NCBI GenBank assembly: GCA_017942035.1 | Contig: JAGAVG010000011.1 | Location: 1 to 64,000, forward strand | DNA: 64,000 nucleotides | Source: a bacterium | Lineage (GTDB): Bacteria > Cyanobacteriota > Vampirovibrionia > Gastranaerophilales > Gastranaerophilaceae | Direction of reading: 5' to 3' | Shown here: piece after piece, positions 34,247 through 42,990 of the stretch | Layout: each line of letters begins with the position of its first letter | Position numbering within the stretch: the stretch's first letter is position 1 | Notes under the pieces: model-generated | The model's database searches: none | Seen by the model: only the letters and a program-made list of their open reading frames with translations | Told to the model about the DNA's origin: nothing | Program-made: the position numbers and the translations under genes

Positions 34247-34726
34247 CTATTTTCTTATGCAAATTCTTTCCAATTTTCTCACAGCCCTTGTCGGAAGGTT
34301 TTCGACTTCAGCGTTGATTGCATCCACAAGAATTGTCTTACAGCCGAGCCTCTTTCCGCACAGAATATCTGTAAGCGGTCTATCTCCCGCTATCGCTGCG
34401 CACTTAGGGTCAATACCGTATTTTTCAAGAAAACTTTTCGTACATTTTATATGCGGCTTTTTAGCTTTGAATAATACCGGGAAATCGCTTGCGGCCGTAA
34501 CTTTTTCTATATATTTTTCGTTAGTATTATTAGACACTACAGCCACAAAAAAATCTTTTTTCACAATTTCAAGCCATTGTGAAACCTCTTCCGTGTATTT
34601 TCCGGAGCGTGACGCCATAAGAGTACTGTCCAAATCAAAGAGCATTGCTTTTATCCCTTGATTTTTAAGCTCTTCAAGGGGTATATCAAAGACTTTTTTC
34701 AAATTATAATCAGGTTTTAAAAACAT
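34247..34726 (-). CDS. YqeG-family HAD phosphatase
   Basis: The 159-residue HAD-IIIA protein has motif I MLFDLDSTL (second Asp acting as acid/base), motif II VVSNNTN, and motif III AGDRPLTDILCGKRLG. It starts with the family-typical PDYNLKKVFDIP. YqeG members may be phosphatidylglycerophosphate phosphatases. It is in a unit with the GT9 gene. Confidence 0.88.
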   Translation of the reverse strand: MFLKPDYNLKKVFDIPLEELKNQGIKAMLFDLDSTLMASRSGKYTEEVSQWLEIVKKDFFVAVVSNNTNEKYIEKVTAASDFPVLFKAKKPHIKCTKSFLEKYGIDPKCAAIAGDRPLTDILCGKRLGCKTILVDAINAEVENLPTRAVRKLERICIRK

Positions 34727-34781
34727 TTTCTCTCCTATTTCTTTCTCATCAAACCTCTTAAATCAAACAGAGATTTGATTT

Positions 34782-36041
34782 TCAAGCTCTTTCTTTTATC
34801 CCGATAGTTCGTGCAAGGGCGTATTTGTAATTCTTTGGCGATTGAGAAAATTTCATGTAAATCTCATCATTCGTGTTACCCAAAGCAAGTTCGTCTCCGT
34901 TTTCATCCCGTATTTCCAGAACTTTCACGGTCAACTCTTCATCAGGAGTGATAATTTCAATCTCATCATTTAATAAAGTTTTATTTTTTATTCTAATTTT
35001 GTAAAAATCGCCATCAACACCTGCAAAATTCATCTTTTCCTCTTTTAAAAATTCAAAAAGGAAATCCGCACCCGCAAGTCCGCTTGAAATATCATGACTA
35101 TACCCGTCAGACGGATGTTTGCCAAGTGCAAACCCTGTCGTATAACCTCTGTTACCAACTTTTAAAAGTTCAGTATAATATTTTGTTAAATCCGCTTCCG
35201 GATTTTCAAATGCCTCATCAATCGCCTGCCTGTATGTTTTGGCAACCGCAGAAACATAATATAAACTTTTCGTTCTGCCCTCAATTTTTAAAGAATCCGT
35301 TCCTGCCTTAATCAATTCAGGCAAATATTCAACCAGACACAAGTCTTTTGTGCTCATAATATGTGACCCGCGTGCAGTTTCGACAATCTCACAAGATGTA
35401 TTTTCCCTATCTTTCGCAACCAACTCATAACTCCATCTGCAAGGCTGCGAACAGTTTCCATGGTTTGCTCCGCGTTCGCCGTCCGTGAAATAATCGCTAA
35501 GCATACATCTACCTGAAAAAGACATACATTGTGCACCGTGAACAAAATTTTCAAGCTCAATATCCGGAACTTCACGCCTGATTTCTGCGATATCCTCTAT
35601 TGAAAGTTCGCGCGCCAAAATTACCCTTGATGCGCCCAAATTTTTCCAGAATTTCACTGCCTCATAATTCAGCGTATTTGTTTGAGTGCTTACGTGAATA
35701 GGGATTTGAGGAATTCTCTCTTTTAAAACATTAAAAATTCCAAAATCGCTGACAATAAAAGCATCAGGGTTAGCATCTTTAAAAACGTCAATATTTTCTT
35801 CCAACAACTTTATATCATTGTTAAAAGCGAAAATATTCAGCGTTACATACGCTTTTGCTCCGAGAGAATGTGCTAAATCAACTGCCTCTTTAAGGTTTTC
35901 CATTGTGATTAAGCTGCCCTTTCTCATCGCTCTCAAACTAAAGTCTACGACTCCGAGGTAAACAGCGTCAGCGCCGTATCTTACGGCATATTCAAGTTTT
36001 TCCAAATTGCCTGCCGGCATCAAAAGTTCTGGTTTTTTCAT
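34782..36041 (-). CDS. U32-family protein (TrhP/YegQ-like)
   Basis: The start (KPELLMPAGNLEKLEYAVRYGADAVYLG) and the cysteine-rich signature (FVHGAQCMSFSGRCMLSDY, then GNCSQPCRWSYEL) mark a peptidase-U32-type protein. Current knowledge links this group to prephenate-dependent tRNA 5-hydroxyuridine formation rather than proteolysis. The 419-residue form includes the C-terminal barrel. The ATG at 36041 is chosen because TTGATT, 17 nt, TAATAT ends 7 nt before it, suggesting a leaderless mRNA. Confidence 0.87.
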   Translation of the reverse strand: MKKPELLMPAGNLEKLEYAVRYGADAVYLGVVDFSLRAMRKGSLITMENLKEAVDLAHSLGAKAYVTLNIFAFNNDIKLLEENIDVFKDANPDAFIVSDFGIFNVLKERIPQIPIHVSTQTNTLNYEAVKFWKNLGASRVILARELSIEDIAEIRREVPDIELENFVHGAQCMSFSGRCMLSDYFTDGERGANHGNCSQPCRWSYELVAKDRENTSCEIVETARGSHIMSTKDLCLVEYLPELIKAGTDSLKIEGRTKSLYYVSAVAKTYRQAIDEAFENPEADLTKYYTELLKVGNRGYTTGFALGKHPSDGYSHDISSGLAGADFLFEFLKEEKMNFAGVDGDFYKIRIKNKTLLNDEIEIITPDEELTVKVLEIRDENGDELALGNTNDEIYMKFSQSPKNYKYALARTIGIKERA

Positions 36042-36048
36042 ACCTTTG

Positions 36049-36077
36049 ATATTACTCCAAAGGATATAAATAATCAA
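36049..36077 (-). promoter_or_regulatory. Promoter for leaderless U32 mRNA
   Basis: On the minus strand TTGATT, 17 nt, TAATAT, then 7 nt to the ATG at 36041. An AAAGG directly abutting the ATG is too close to act as a ribosome site. Confidence 0.55.
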
Positions 36078-36156
36078 CCATATAGGTGATGTTTATATTT
36101 AATAAATGTGGAGAATATAATTATTAGAGTAATATATGTTCTGGAGAAAATGACAA

Positions 36157-36291
36157 ATGCAGATTATTACAAATGCCGCGACAACAATCAAAGAAGTTTG
36201 GAGCTATCAGCATCCTATTATTCATACCTGGTTTGTACTGAGTTCCGTGTCGCTGTGCTTTTTGTTTTTATATATGTTTTTTGTTATGTAA
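36157..36291 (+). CDS. Possible 44-residue single-TM peptide
   Basis: ATG at 36157 follows GGAG by 10 nt. The peptide starts MQIITNAATTIKEVWSYQHP and ends in a membrane helix (TWFVLSSVSLCFLFLYMFF). A strong terminator 40 nt downstream on the same strand supports a transcript here. A second overlapping frame (from 36150, 54 residues) is also open with a hydrophobic end, so the frame is uncertain. Confidence 0.4.
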   Translation: MQIITNAATTIKEVWSYQHPIIHTWFVLSSVSLCFLFLYMFFVM

Positions 36292-36331
36292 TTTTGTATT
36301 TTACATATTCTTAATCTTTTTTATAAATTGC

Positions 36332-36357
36332 TAATCCCTTCTCGGGATTATTTTTTT
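36332..36357 (+). terminator. Rho-independent terminator
   Basis: TAATCCC/GGGATTA with loop TTCTC followed by seven T's. It ends whatever is transcribed from 36100-36300. Confidence 0.85.
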
Positions 36358-36381
36358 ACTTAACATGACTTCACCAAACTT

Positions 36382-36478
36382 TTGACAAATAAAAACTTTT
36401 ATTATAAAGTTAATCTCGGACATAATTGGTAGAAAAGTCCGGGGGCCAAGACCCCGATATTAGTTAATACCGAAAAGG
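36382..36478 (+). promoter_or_regulatory. Promoter and structured leader of rplF-rplR
   Basis: TTGACA (36382) and TATAAA (36403) are 15 nt apart. The leader has consecutive hairpins: CGGAC/GTCCG (36417-36441), then GGGG/CCCC (36442-36455), before AAGGAG. It could be a ribosomal-protein autoregulation site; this is inferred from structure only. Confidence 0.45.
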
Positions 36479-36487
36479 AGAAAAACA

Positions 36488-37027
36488 ATGTCAAGAATTG
36501 GTAAATTACCTATTGAAGTTCCGCAAGGTGTGGAATACAAAGTTTCTGAACACGATATTACAGTAAAAGGCCCTTTGGGAACTGAATCTGTACACGTTCG
36601 TCCTGAAATTACTCTTTCAGAAGAAAACGGACATATCGTTGTATCAAGAGTTGATGATTCCCGTCAAGCTCGTTCATTACACGGTTTGACAAGAACATTG
36701 ATCCACAACGCTGTTATTGGTGTTTCTAAAGGATTTGAAAAGAAATTAGAAATCCAAGGTGTTGGTTATCGTGCAAATATGGAAGGTTCAAACCTTAACT
36801 TAGTTTTGGGCTATTCTCACCCTATTTTGATTACCCCGCCAGCCGGAATCACGATTTCAGTTGAAGCAAACACAAAAATTACCGTAAAAGGTACAAACAA
36901 ACAAACTGTTGGCGATGTTGCCGCTTTAATCAGATCTAAACGTGAACCTGAAGTTTACAAAGGTAAAGGTGTAAGATATGAAGGCGAATACATCAGACGT
37001 AAAGCCGGTAAAGCTGGTAAAAAATAA
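36488..37027 (+). CDS. rplF: 50S ribosomal protein L6
   Basis: The 179-residue protein has the typical start SRIGKLPIEVPQGVEY, the duplicated L6 fold, the central KKLEIQGVGYRANMEG, and the end KGKGVRYEGEYIRRKAGKAGKK. It binds 23S rRNA near the factor-binding site. AAGGAG precedes the ATG. It is separated from the rest of the spc operon: the upstream gene is U32 and only rplR follows. Confidence 0.97.
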   Translation: MSRIGKLPIEVPQGVEYKVSEHDITVKGPLGTESVHVRPEITLSEENGHIVVSRVDDSRQARSLHGLTRTLIHNAVIGVSKGFEKKLEIQGVGYRANMEGSNLNLVLGYSHPILITPPAGITISVEANTKITVKGTNKQTVGDVAALIRSKREPEVYKGKGVRYEGEYIRRKAGKAGKK

Positions 37028-37104
37028 TTATTAAATTAAACTAAAAGCCCATATAAACCCTTGATTGGTCTCAAGCAGGTTTGGGTAAAGAAAGGAAAAC
37101 CAAA

Positions 37105-37473
37105 ATGATTAAACAAGAAATCAGAAAACCAAAAGTTCAAAAAAGACATAGAACTTTAAGATTGAAACTATCTGGAACAGCTGAATTCCCTAGATTGGCT
37201 GTTTATAGAAGTACAAAACATATTTACGCCCAGTTGATTGACGATGTAAACAATGTAACAATTGCATCTGCATCTTCAAACGACAAAGAGCTTAAAGAAA
37301 AATTAACTCACGGCGGAAATATTGAAGCTGCTAAAGTTGTCGGCGAAACTATTGCTCAAAAAGCAAAAAAAGCCGGTATTGAATGTGTTGTATTCGATAG
37401 AGGAGGATTCCTTTATCACGGACGTGTTCAAGCTTTGGCTGATGCAGCCCGCGAAGCAGGACTTTGCTTCTAA
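37105..37473 (+). CDS. rplR: 50S ribosomal protein L18
   Basis: The 122-residue 5S-rRNA-binding protein shows [33 protein letters not shown] and the terminal [23 protein letters not shown]. The ATG at 37105 with AAAGGA 8 nt upstream is preferred to a TTG at 37081. The expected next gene, rpsE, is missing; a strong terminator follows instead. Confidence 0.97.
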   Translation: MIKQEIRKPKVQKRHRTLRLKLSGTAEFPRLAVYRSTKHIYAQLIDDVNNVTIASASSNDKELKEKLTHGGNIEAAKVVGETIAQKAKKAGIECVVFDRGGFLYHGRVQALADAAREAGLCF

Positions 37474-37490
37474 TTACGGAATTAAACAAT

Positions 37491-37528
37491 TTAAGGCGGC
37501 GATTTTAAATATAAAATCGCCGCCTTAA
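37491..37528 (+). terminator. Terminator of rplF-rplR
   Basis: A 17-bp perfect stem (TTAAGGCGGCGATTTTA and its complement) with a 4-nt loop. The T-run is interrupted (TATTTGC), so a processing or bidirectional role is possible. Confidence 0.75.
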
Positions 37529-37569
37529 TATTTGCTAAATTTTTTTAATTATGCTATATTTTTTCTGCG

Positions 37570-38367
37570 ATGAAAGAAAAGAAGTTTGCGGTTTGCTACA
37601 ATAAAAATATTGAAAATTCAAGCAAGGCAAAAGATGCCCTTGTTTCCTTTCTGCAAAAGAATTCGGTTTTCCCGGAAATTACAGACATAGACAACTTGAA
37701 ATCTGGCGTTGACTTTGTTTTTGTCATCGGCGGAGATGGAACAATTTTAAAGGCCGCACGATTTTATTCAAAAACATCTACCCCCGTTTTTGGGATAAAT
37801 CTCGGCCGATTGGGTTTTTTATCACAATCTTCAAAAGAAAATTTGGAATACGCCGCGGGAGAAATTCTAAAAGGAAATTACACCGTAGAAGATAGAATAA
37901 TGCTTCAAAGCGAGAATTTCACAGCCCTAAACGATTTTGTAGTAAAAGGCGGCACAAGAGGAAGAACATCCAGTTTTGAGCTGAAAATTAACGGTAAATT
38001 TGTTTGTAACTATCTGGCCGATGGAATAATAATAAGCACCCCGACAGGTTCCACTGCCTACGGACTTTCTGCCGGAGGGCCTGTTTTATATCCATCATTA
38101 GATGCCTTTGTTATTGTCCCGATTTGCCCCCACACTCTAACAGCCCGTCCGATTGTAATTCCGGATACCGAAACTATTACAATATGCACGCCGAAAAATT
38201 CCGAAAAATACGTTGTATCAACTGACGGTCAGGCTTTTTATGAATTTGAAAATGAAATTGAAATAAAAAAATCAAATTCAAGTGCAAAACTTGCACTGCT
38301 AAAGGATTGCGGCTTTTATTCAGTATTAAAAGATAAGCTGCACTGGGGAATTTCTCCGCTAAATTAG
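37570..38367 (+). CDS. nadK: NAD kinase
   Basis: It phosphorylates NAD to NADP. The 265-residue enzyme has the catalytic GGDGTILKAAR, NLGRLGFLS, the NE/D-type loop LNDFVVKGGTRGR, and the glycine-rich STPTGSTAYGLSAGGPVLYP followed by the PICPHTLTARPIV signature. A TATATT box lies 9 nt before the ATG and there is no clear ribosome site. Confidence 0.96.
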   Translation: MKEKKFAVCYNKNIENSSKAKDALVSFLQKNSVFPEITDIDNLKSGVDFVFVIGGDGTILKAARFYSKTSTPVFGINLGRLGFLSQSSKENLEYAAGEILKGNYTVEDRIMLQSENFTALNDFVVKGGTRGRTSSFELKINGKFVCNYLADGIIISTPTGSTAYGLSAGGPVLYPSLDAFVIVPICPHTLTARPIVIPDTETITICTPKNSEKYVVSTDGQAFYEFENEIEIKKSNSSAKLALLKDCGFYSVLKDKLHWGISPLN

Positions 38368-38569
38368 AAAATATTTTTTCAATTGACCTTCAAAAGCATT
38401 GATATGAACAGTTTTTATAAATTATATTAATTTTTGTTCATAATTAAGGATAATTTCTTGTACTTTTTTTCTATTTAAAATAGTATGTTAGTATATTATA
38501 AAGGTGTCCATTATCCAGGTGGGCGATATCCTGAAAATAAGTAATATAACAACATAAGAGGTAAAAATA

Positions 38570-39769
38570 GTGGAAAATTTCGTATCTGATATCTTTGCTA
38601 AAAAAGATGAAACATCAACCGGTTCAAGTATGGACACAAGTTATAGAGCTCCAATCAACCCTACAAATATTAAGGTAGTCGGAGTTGGCGGCGGCGGCGG
38701 AAATGCCGTAAACCGAATGATAAAAGCAGGATTGTCCGGTGTTGAATTCTGGCTGATGAATACTGATTTACAAGTTTTAGAATACGGACAAACTAAAAAT
38801 AAAATTCAGTTGGGATCTAAATCTACAGCAGGTTTGGGTGCCGGCGGAGATCCTTCAATCGGAGAAAAAGCAGCAGAAGAAGCTCAACAGGAAATTACAG
38901 AAGCTCTTGATGGCGCCGATATGGTATTTATTACAGCCGGAATGGGCGGCGGTACAGGTACTGGAGCAGCTCCTGTTGTAGCAAAGATTGCAAAAGAATT
39001 AGGAATTCTTACAATCGCAGTTGTAACAAAACCTTTCTCTTGGGAAGGACGTAAAAGACAAAATCAGGCAGTTCAAGGTTTGGAAAAACTTAAAGAGGCA
39101 GTTGATGCTGTTATCGTTGTTCCAAACGACAAATTGCTTCAAGTTGTAGAACGTGACGTATCGTTGACTGAATCATTTATCATTGTTGATGAAGTTCTGT
39201 TGAGAGGTGTTCAAGGTATCTCTGATATAATCACAGTTCCTGGACTTATTAACGTTGACTTTGCCGATGTTAAAAATGTAATGGCCGCATCAGGCTCTGC
39301 CTTGATGGGTATTGGCCGCGGTCAGGGTGAAGGAAGAGCAGTTAAAGCTGCTAAATTCGCAATCAACTCTCAATTGCTTGAAACTTCAATTAACGGAGCT
39401 TCCGGCGTAATTGTTAATATTACAGGCGGACCAGATATGACTCTTCACGAAATTACTGATGCTGCAAACATTATCCACGATGCTGTATTAGAAGATGCTA
39501 CAGTTATCATCGGTACTGCAGTTAATGAAAATATTCAAGGTGAAATTCAGGTTACAGTAATTGCAACCGGATTTGAAATGAAAAATCAGAATGAACCGCC
39601 TGCAATAACTGATTCAAAACAGTTAAGCGCTTCTGATTTCTTTGCCGGAACATTTGGCCCTTCAACAGAAGTTAGACCGGCTCAAAACATCCAAACAGCA
39701 AAACCATCTTTTCCGGATATGCCAACAAACTTTACTAATATAGAAATCCCTGATTTCTTGAAGAAATAG
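38570..39769 (+). CDS. ftsZ: Cell division protein FtsZ
   Basis: This tubulin-like GTPase forms the Z ring. The 399-residue protein has [18 protein letters not shown], the GTP loop [15 protein letters not shown] near residue 128, and the T7 region with DFADVKNVM. The disordered linker and the C-terminal peptide ([10 protein letters not shown]) match FtsA/ZipA-type contact tails. The start is GTG with AGAGG at 8 nt. No ftsA or ftsQ is adjacent. Confidence 0.97.
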   Translation: MENFVSDIFAKKDETSTGSSMDTSYRAPINPTNIKVVGVGGGGGNAVNRMIKAGLSGVEFWLMNTDLQVLEYGQTKNKIQLGSKSTAGLGAGGDPSIGEKAAEEAQQEITEALDGADMVFITAGMGGGTGTGAAPVVAKIAKELGILTIAVVTKPFSWEGRKRQNQAVQGLEKLKEAVDAVIVVPNDKLLQVVERDVSLTESFIIVDEVLLRGVQGISDIITVPGLINVDFADVKNVMAASGSALMGIGRGQGEGRAVKAAKFAINSQLLETSINGASGVIVNITGGPDMTLHEITDAANIIHDAVLEDATVIIGTAVNENIQGEIQVTVIATGFEMKNQNEPPAITDSKQLSASDFFAGTFGPSTEVRPAQNIQTAKPSFPDMPTNFTNIEIPDFLKK

Positions 39770-39782
39770 ACTTTAAGCGAAA

Positions 39783-39855
39783 CTTTGGTTAAAACCAAAG
39801 AGCAGGGAAGAATGAAAAAGATTAAACGGCCTTTTTAAAAAGGCCGTTTTTTATG
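39783..39855 (+). terminator. ftsZ terminators
   Basis: CTTTGGTT/AACCAAAG (39783-39800) is followed by AAACGGCCTTTTT/AAAAAGGCCGTTT with a T-run (39824-39855). Confidence 0.85.
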
Positions 39856-39896
39856 TTGATTTTATAATTTTTTCGATGTCATTAAAGAAAAATTAT

Positions 39897-40064
39897 GCAC
39901 CAAATTTTATATTTTGGTGCGAGTTTTTTATAGCCTTATTATACAATATTTTCGAGCACTTTTCAAGTGGTCTTTTGTCGTTTTTTGATGATTTTTTGAA
40001 TTTTAAGAAGGTATGTTTTAGTGAGTTTCAGGCCTACATGCATCAAAATATAAATTATGGTGCG
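39897..40064. other. Gene-free stretch with two related hairpin elements
   Basis: GCACCAAA/TTTGGTGC with GAGTTTTTT (39897-39929) looks like a terminator. A degenerate echo, GCATCAAAATATA then TATGGTGCGA, lies at 40039-40064, just upstream of the pilin gene. Otherwise only AT-rich DNA is seen. Confidence 0.5.
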
Positions 40065-40145
40065 AAAATTTAAACGTCAGTTTATGGCTGGAAAGGAGAC
40101 AGGATGCTAGAATATGAAATTATTAAAGAAATTAATGGAGGATTT

Positions 40146-40877
40146 ATGATAACTGGGGAACAAAAGGCAAGCAAATATGGCTTTACTTTGGCGGAGGTGC
40201 TTATTACTCTCGGGATAATCGGGATTGTTGCGGCGATGACGATGCCAGCATTAATTGCCAAGTACCAACAAAAAGCCATGGTTACTCAACTTAAAAAGGT
40301 TTATACAGAATTATCACAGGCTATAATGATGTTAAAAGCGGATGAAAATATTACCGATTTCTCAGAATCAAGTTTAAATTCTGCTGGGGCATTTGATGGT
40401 TTTATTAAAAAATATTTTAAAGTTATAAAAGAATGTGATTCAATAACTTCTCCATGTTTCTCAAACTCTTATAAAAAAATTTCAGGGATTTCATCACTAT
40501 ACAACCGTGGATGCGGCAATTCAAAATCCTACATTCTTGCAAGCGGTGCAACTATTTGTGCAAGGTTTAACACTTCAATCAATCCTATAGCAGAAATTCA
40601 TGTAGATGTAAACGGAATAAAAAATCCGAATGTTTTTGGCAAAGACGCATTCAATTTATTCTTATATACAAACGGAATAATTGATGATTTAGTAGTAGGA
40701 TACAGAGACGAAAATGATCAGGAAAATACAGTTTATTGGGTAAGCACTAATGCTCCTCTATCGGCAGAACAAAGAGAAGAAAGTTTTCAAAGTGGCTGCG
40801 CTAAAGGTTCTTACGGAAGGTTTTACCACGGCTGTTTCGGAAAAATATTAAACGACAACTGGGAGATAAAATATTAA
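40146..40877 (+). CDS. Type IV pilin-like protein
   Basis: The prepilin leader MITGEQKASKYG precedes FTLAEVLITLGIIGIVAAMT, with Glu at +5 of the mature N-terminus as in type IV pilins. The mature part is about 230 residues with an N-terminal amphipathic helix and a Cys-containing globular domain (CDSITSPCF, NRGCGNSKS, QSGCAKGSYGRFYHGCFG). GGAGG at 5 nt supports the ATG at 40146; another SD-preceded ATG at 40104 would give a 26-residue leader. Likely inner-membrane inserted and assembled by a type IV pilus or T2S-like machine encoded elsewhere. Confidence 0.85.
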   Translation: MITGEQKASKYGFTLAEVLITLGIIGIVAAMTMPALIAKYQQKAMVTQLKKVYTELSQAIMMLKADENITDFSESSLNSAGAFDGFIKKYFKVIKECDSITSPCFSNSYKKISGISSLYNRGCGNSKSYILASGATICARFNTSINPIAEIHVDVNGIKNPNVFGKDAFNLFLYTNGIIDDLVVGYRDENDQENTVYWVSTNAPLSAEQREESFQSGCAKGSYGRFYHGCFGKILNDNWEIKY

Positions 40878-40939
40878 TTTAATATAAAAAATTAAACCAT
40901 TTTTGTTGTAAATTATCCTTATTAGTAGTATAACCTAAT

Positions 40940-41020
40940 TGTACTAGTTAGGGGGATCCGCCCCGGAAGTAAGTAGTTATATGAGAGTTGTCATATAAAA
41001 AACGTTACTTACTTCGACCA
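40940..41020 (+). promoter_or_regulatory. Structured 5' leader of thrS
   Basis: GGGG/CCCC (40951-40964) is followed by a long hairpin: GAAGTAAGTA (40966-40975) pairs with TACTTACTTC (41006-41015), enclosing TATATGA/TCATATA (40978-40997). It ends 9 nt before the AAGAAAGG ribosome site. This suggests translational or attenuation control. Confidence 0.65.
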
Positions 41021-41037
41021 TTAAGAAAGGATAAAAA

Positions 41038-42834
41038 ATGGAAAAAACGAAAGAAACTCTTGGTGTTTTAAGACACTCAACTTCACACATTATGGCACAG
41101 GCCGTTCAAAAGCTTTTCCCGTCTGCAAAGTTAGCAATCGGGCCGGCTGTGGAAAACGGTTTTTACTACGATTTTGATTTGACAGACGGTCATGCTTTTA
41201 CAGAAGATGATTTAGTTAAAATTGAAGAGGAAATGAAAAACATTGTCAAACAAAATCTTACATTTGAAAAAGTTTATGTGGAAGATGTTGACAAACAAAT
41301 CGCTGAATTTAAGGCCGAAGGCGAGATTTACAAAGCCGAATTGTTGGAAGAACACAGAAACGATAATCCGACATTGTACATAACTAAAGACAAGGACGGA
41401 AACGCACTGTTTAACGACTTATGCGCAGGCCCTCACCTTCCAAATACTTCATATATCAAGGCAAATGCATTTAAACTTTTAAAAGTTGCAGGCGCTTACT
41501 GGAGAGGAAACTCCAAAAACAAAATGCTCCAGAGAATTTATGCAACAGCTTTCTGGAACAAAGAAGATTTAGCAGAATATTTAAACTTCCTTGCCGAAGC
41601 TGAAAAACGCGACCATAGAAAATTAGGCGCAAAACTTGATTTATTCTCAGTAAGAGACGAAATCGGCGGCGGACTTGTTTTATGGCATCCAAATCTTGCC
41701 GTTGTAAGAGAAGAAATTGAAAACTATTGGAGAAGCGAACACAGAAAAAGAGGTTACGTAATCGTTCACACTCCGCAAATAGCAAAATCAAAGCTCTGGG
41801 AGCTTTCCGGACATATTGACCATTACAGAGAAAATATGTTCTTTATCCAGAAAGAAAACGAAGATGATGAACAATACATTGTTAAACCGATGAATTGCCC
41901 GTTCCACATCCTGATTTATCAGGCAAATAGACATTCTTACCGCTCACTGCCGTTGAGAATGGCTGAACTTGGTACGGTTTACAGAAAAGAAAAATCCGGA
42001 GCACTTTCAGGATTGACAAGGGTTCAAGGATTCACTCAGGATGATGCGCATATATTCTGTACTCCGGAACAATTAGTTGATGAAATCAACGCAATTATTG
42101 ATTTTGTAGCTGATACAATGAAAATTTTCGATATGAAATTTGAAGTTGAACTTTCAACCAGACCGGAAAGTTACGTCGGTGACCTTAAAAACTGGGAGCT
42201 TGCAGAAGCAGGATTAAAAGAAGCTATGGACAAACGCGGCATGGAATACGAAATCAACGAAGGTGACGGCGCATTTTACGGCCCGAAAATTGACTTTAAG
42301 GTTAAAGATGCAATCGGAAGAACATGGCAGTGCGCTACAATTCAGCTTGACTTCAACCTTCCTGAAAGATTTGAAATCAAATATCAGGACAAAGACGGCC
42401 AGTTGAAAACTCCTGTAATGCTTCACCGCGTAGTTTTTGGTTCAATGGAAAGATTCCATGGTATCTTGATTGAACACTATGCCGGCGCATTCCCGACATG
42501 GCTTGCTCCTGTTCAGGTTGCAATCGTTCCGATTTCAAACGAAAAACACGCAGACTTTGCCGAAAAAGTATACAAACAAATGCGTGATGCCGGCATAAGA
42601 GTAAAACTTGACGACAGAAGTGAAAGTATGAACTACAAAATCAGAGAATCGCTTCAAGATAAGAAAATCCCTTACGTTTGTGTAATAGGCGACAAGGAAA
42701 TCGAGTCAAATTCAGTTGCCGTACGTGCCCGCGCAATCGGTCAGGTCGGAACAATGGGAATTGATGAATTTATTTCGACAATTAAAAATGAAATCGAAAC
42801 AAGGGCTAATAAATCTTTTGCTAAAAAAGATTAG
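41038..42834 (+). CDS. thrS: Threonyl-tRNA synthetase lacking the TGS domain
   Basis: This class II synthetase charges tRNA-Thr. At 598 residues it starts directly with the editing domain (RHSTSHIMAQAVQKLFP, with a second metal-site motif LCAGPHLPNTSYI). The roughly 60-residue N-terminal TGS domain of most bacterial ThrS is absent. The catalytic domain has the zinc-site MNCPFHI and the class II motifs (VYRKEKSGALSGLTRVQGFTQDDAH, then MLHRVVFGSMERF). The anticodon domain ends it. The start is fixed by AAGAAAGG. Confidence 0.96.
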   Translation: MEKTKETLGVLRHSTSHIMAQAVQKLFPSAKLAIGPAVENGFYYDFDLTDGHAFTEDDLVKIEEEMKNIVKQNLTFEKVYVEDVDKQIAEFKAEGEIYKAELLEEHRNDNPTLYITKDKDGNALFNDLCAGPHLPNTSYIKANAFKLLKVAGAYWRGNSKNKMLQRIYATAFWNKEDLAEYLNFLAEAEKRDHRKLGAKLDLFSVRDEIGGGLVLWHPNLAVVREEIENYWRSEHRKRGYVIVHTPQIAKSKLWELSGHIDHYRENMFFIQKENEDDEQYIVKPMNCPFHILIYQANRHSYRSLPLRMAELGTVYRKEKSGALSGLTRVQGFTQDDAHIFCTPEQLVDEINAIIDFVADTMKIFDMKFEVELSTRPESYVGDLKNWELAEAGLKEAMDKRGMEYEINEGDGAFYGPKIDFKVKDAIGRTWQCATIQLDFNLPERFEIKYQDKDGQLKTPVMLHRVVFGSMERFHGILIEHYAGAFPTWLAPVQVAIVPISNEKHADFAEKVYKQMRDAGIRVKLDDRSESMNYKIRESLQDKKIPYVCVIGDKEIESNSVAVRARAIGQVGTMGIDEFISTIKNEIETRANKSFAKKD

Positions 42835-42854
42835 GTTGAGCTTTTTATATCAAG

Positions 42855-42893
42855 AAGGTGCCGGAAATTAAAAATTTCCGGCACCTTTATTTT
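42855..42893 (+). terminator. thrS terminator
   Basis: A 15-bp stem, AAGGTGCCGGAAATT and its complement, loop AAA, then TATTTTTA. Confidence 0.88.
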
Positions 42894-42904
42894 TAACACA
42901 TTTT

Positions 42905-42990
42905 ACCAATACTGGTCAGATTATGCCATCTTGTGCATAGAGTTTTTTTAACACCCTTTGCCAATATCGGTCAGATTATAACATCTTGTG
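42905..42990. repeat. Decayed tandem duplication of the Fe-ADH 3' end
   Basis: Bases 42905-42948 and 42961-43004 are near copies, sharing CATCTTGTGCATAGA and GGTCAGATTAT. The right-hand copy is the last codons of the alcohol dehydrogenase (ending SMHKML); the left one is a non-coding echo. Confidence 0.7.

Noticed and set aside
36108-36314. 68-residue frame starting at GTG 36108
   Set aside because: No ribosome site at the GTG; the overlapping 44-residue frame from 36157 has a better ribosome site and a more natural membrane-peptide sequence. Kept only as an alternative.
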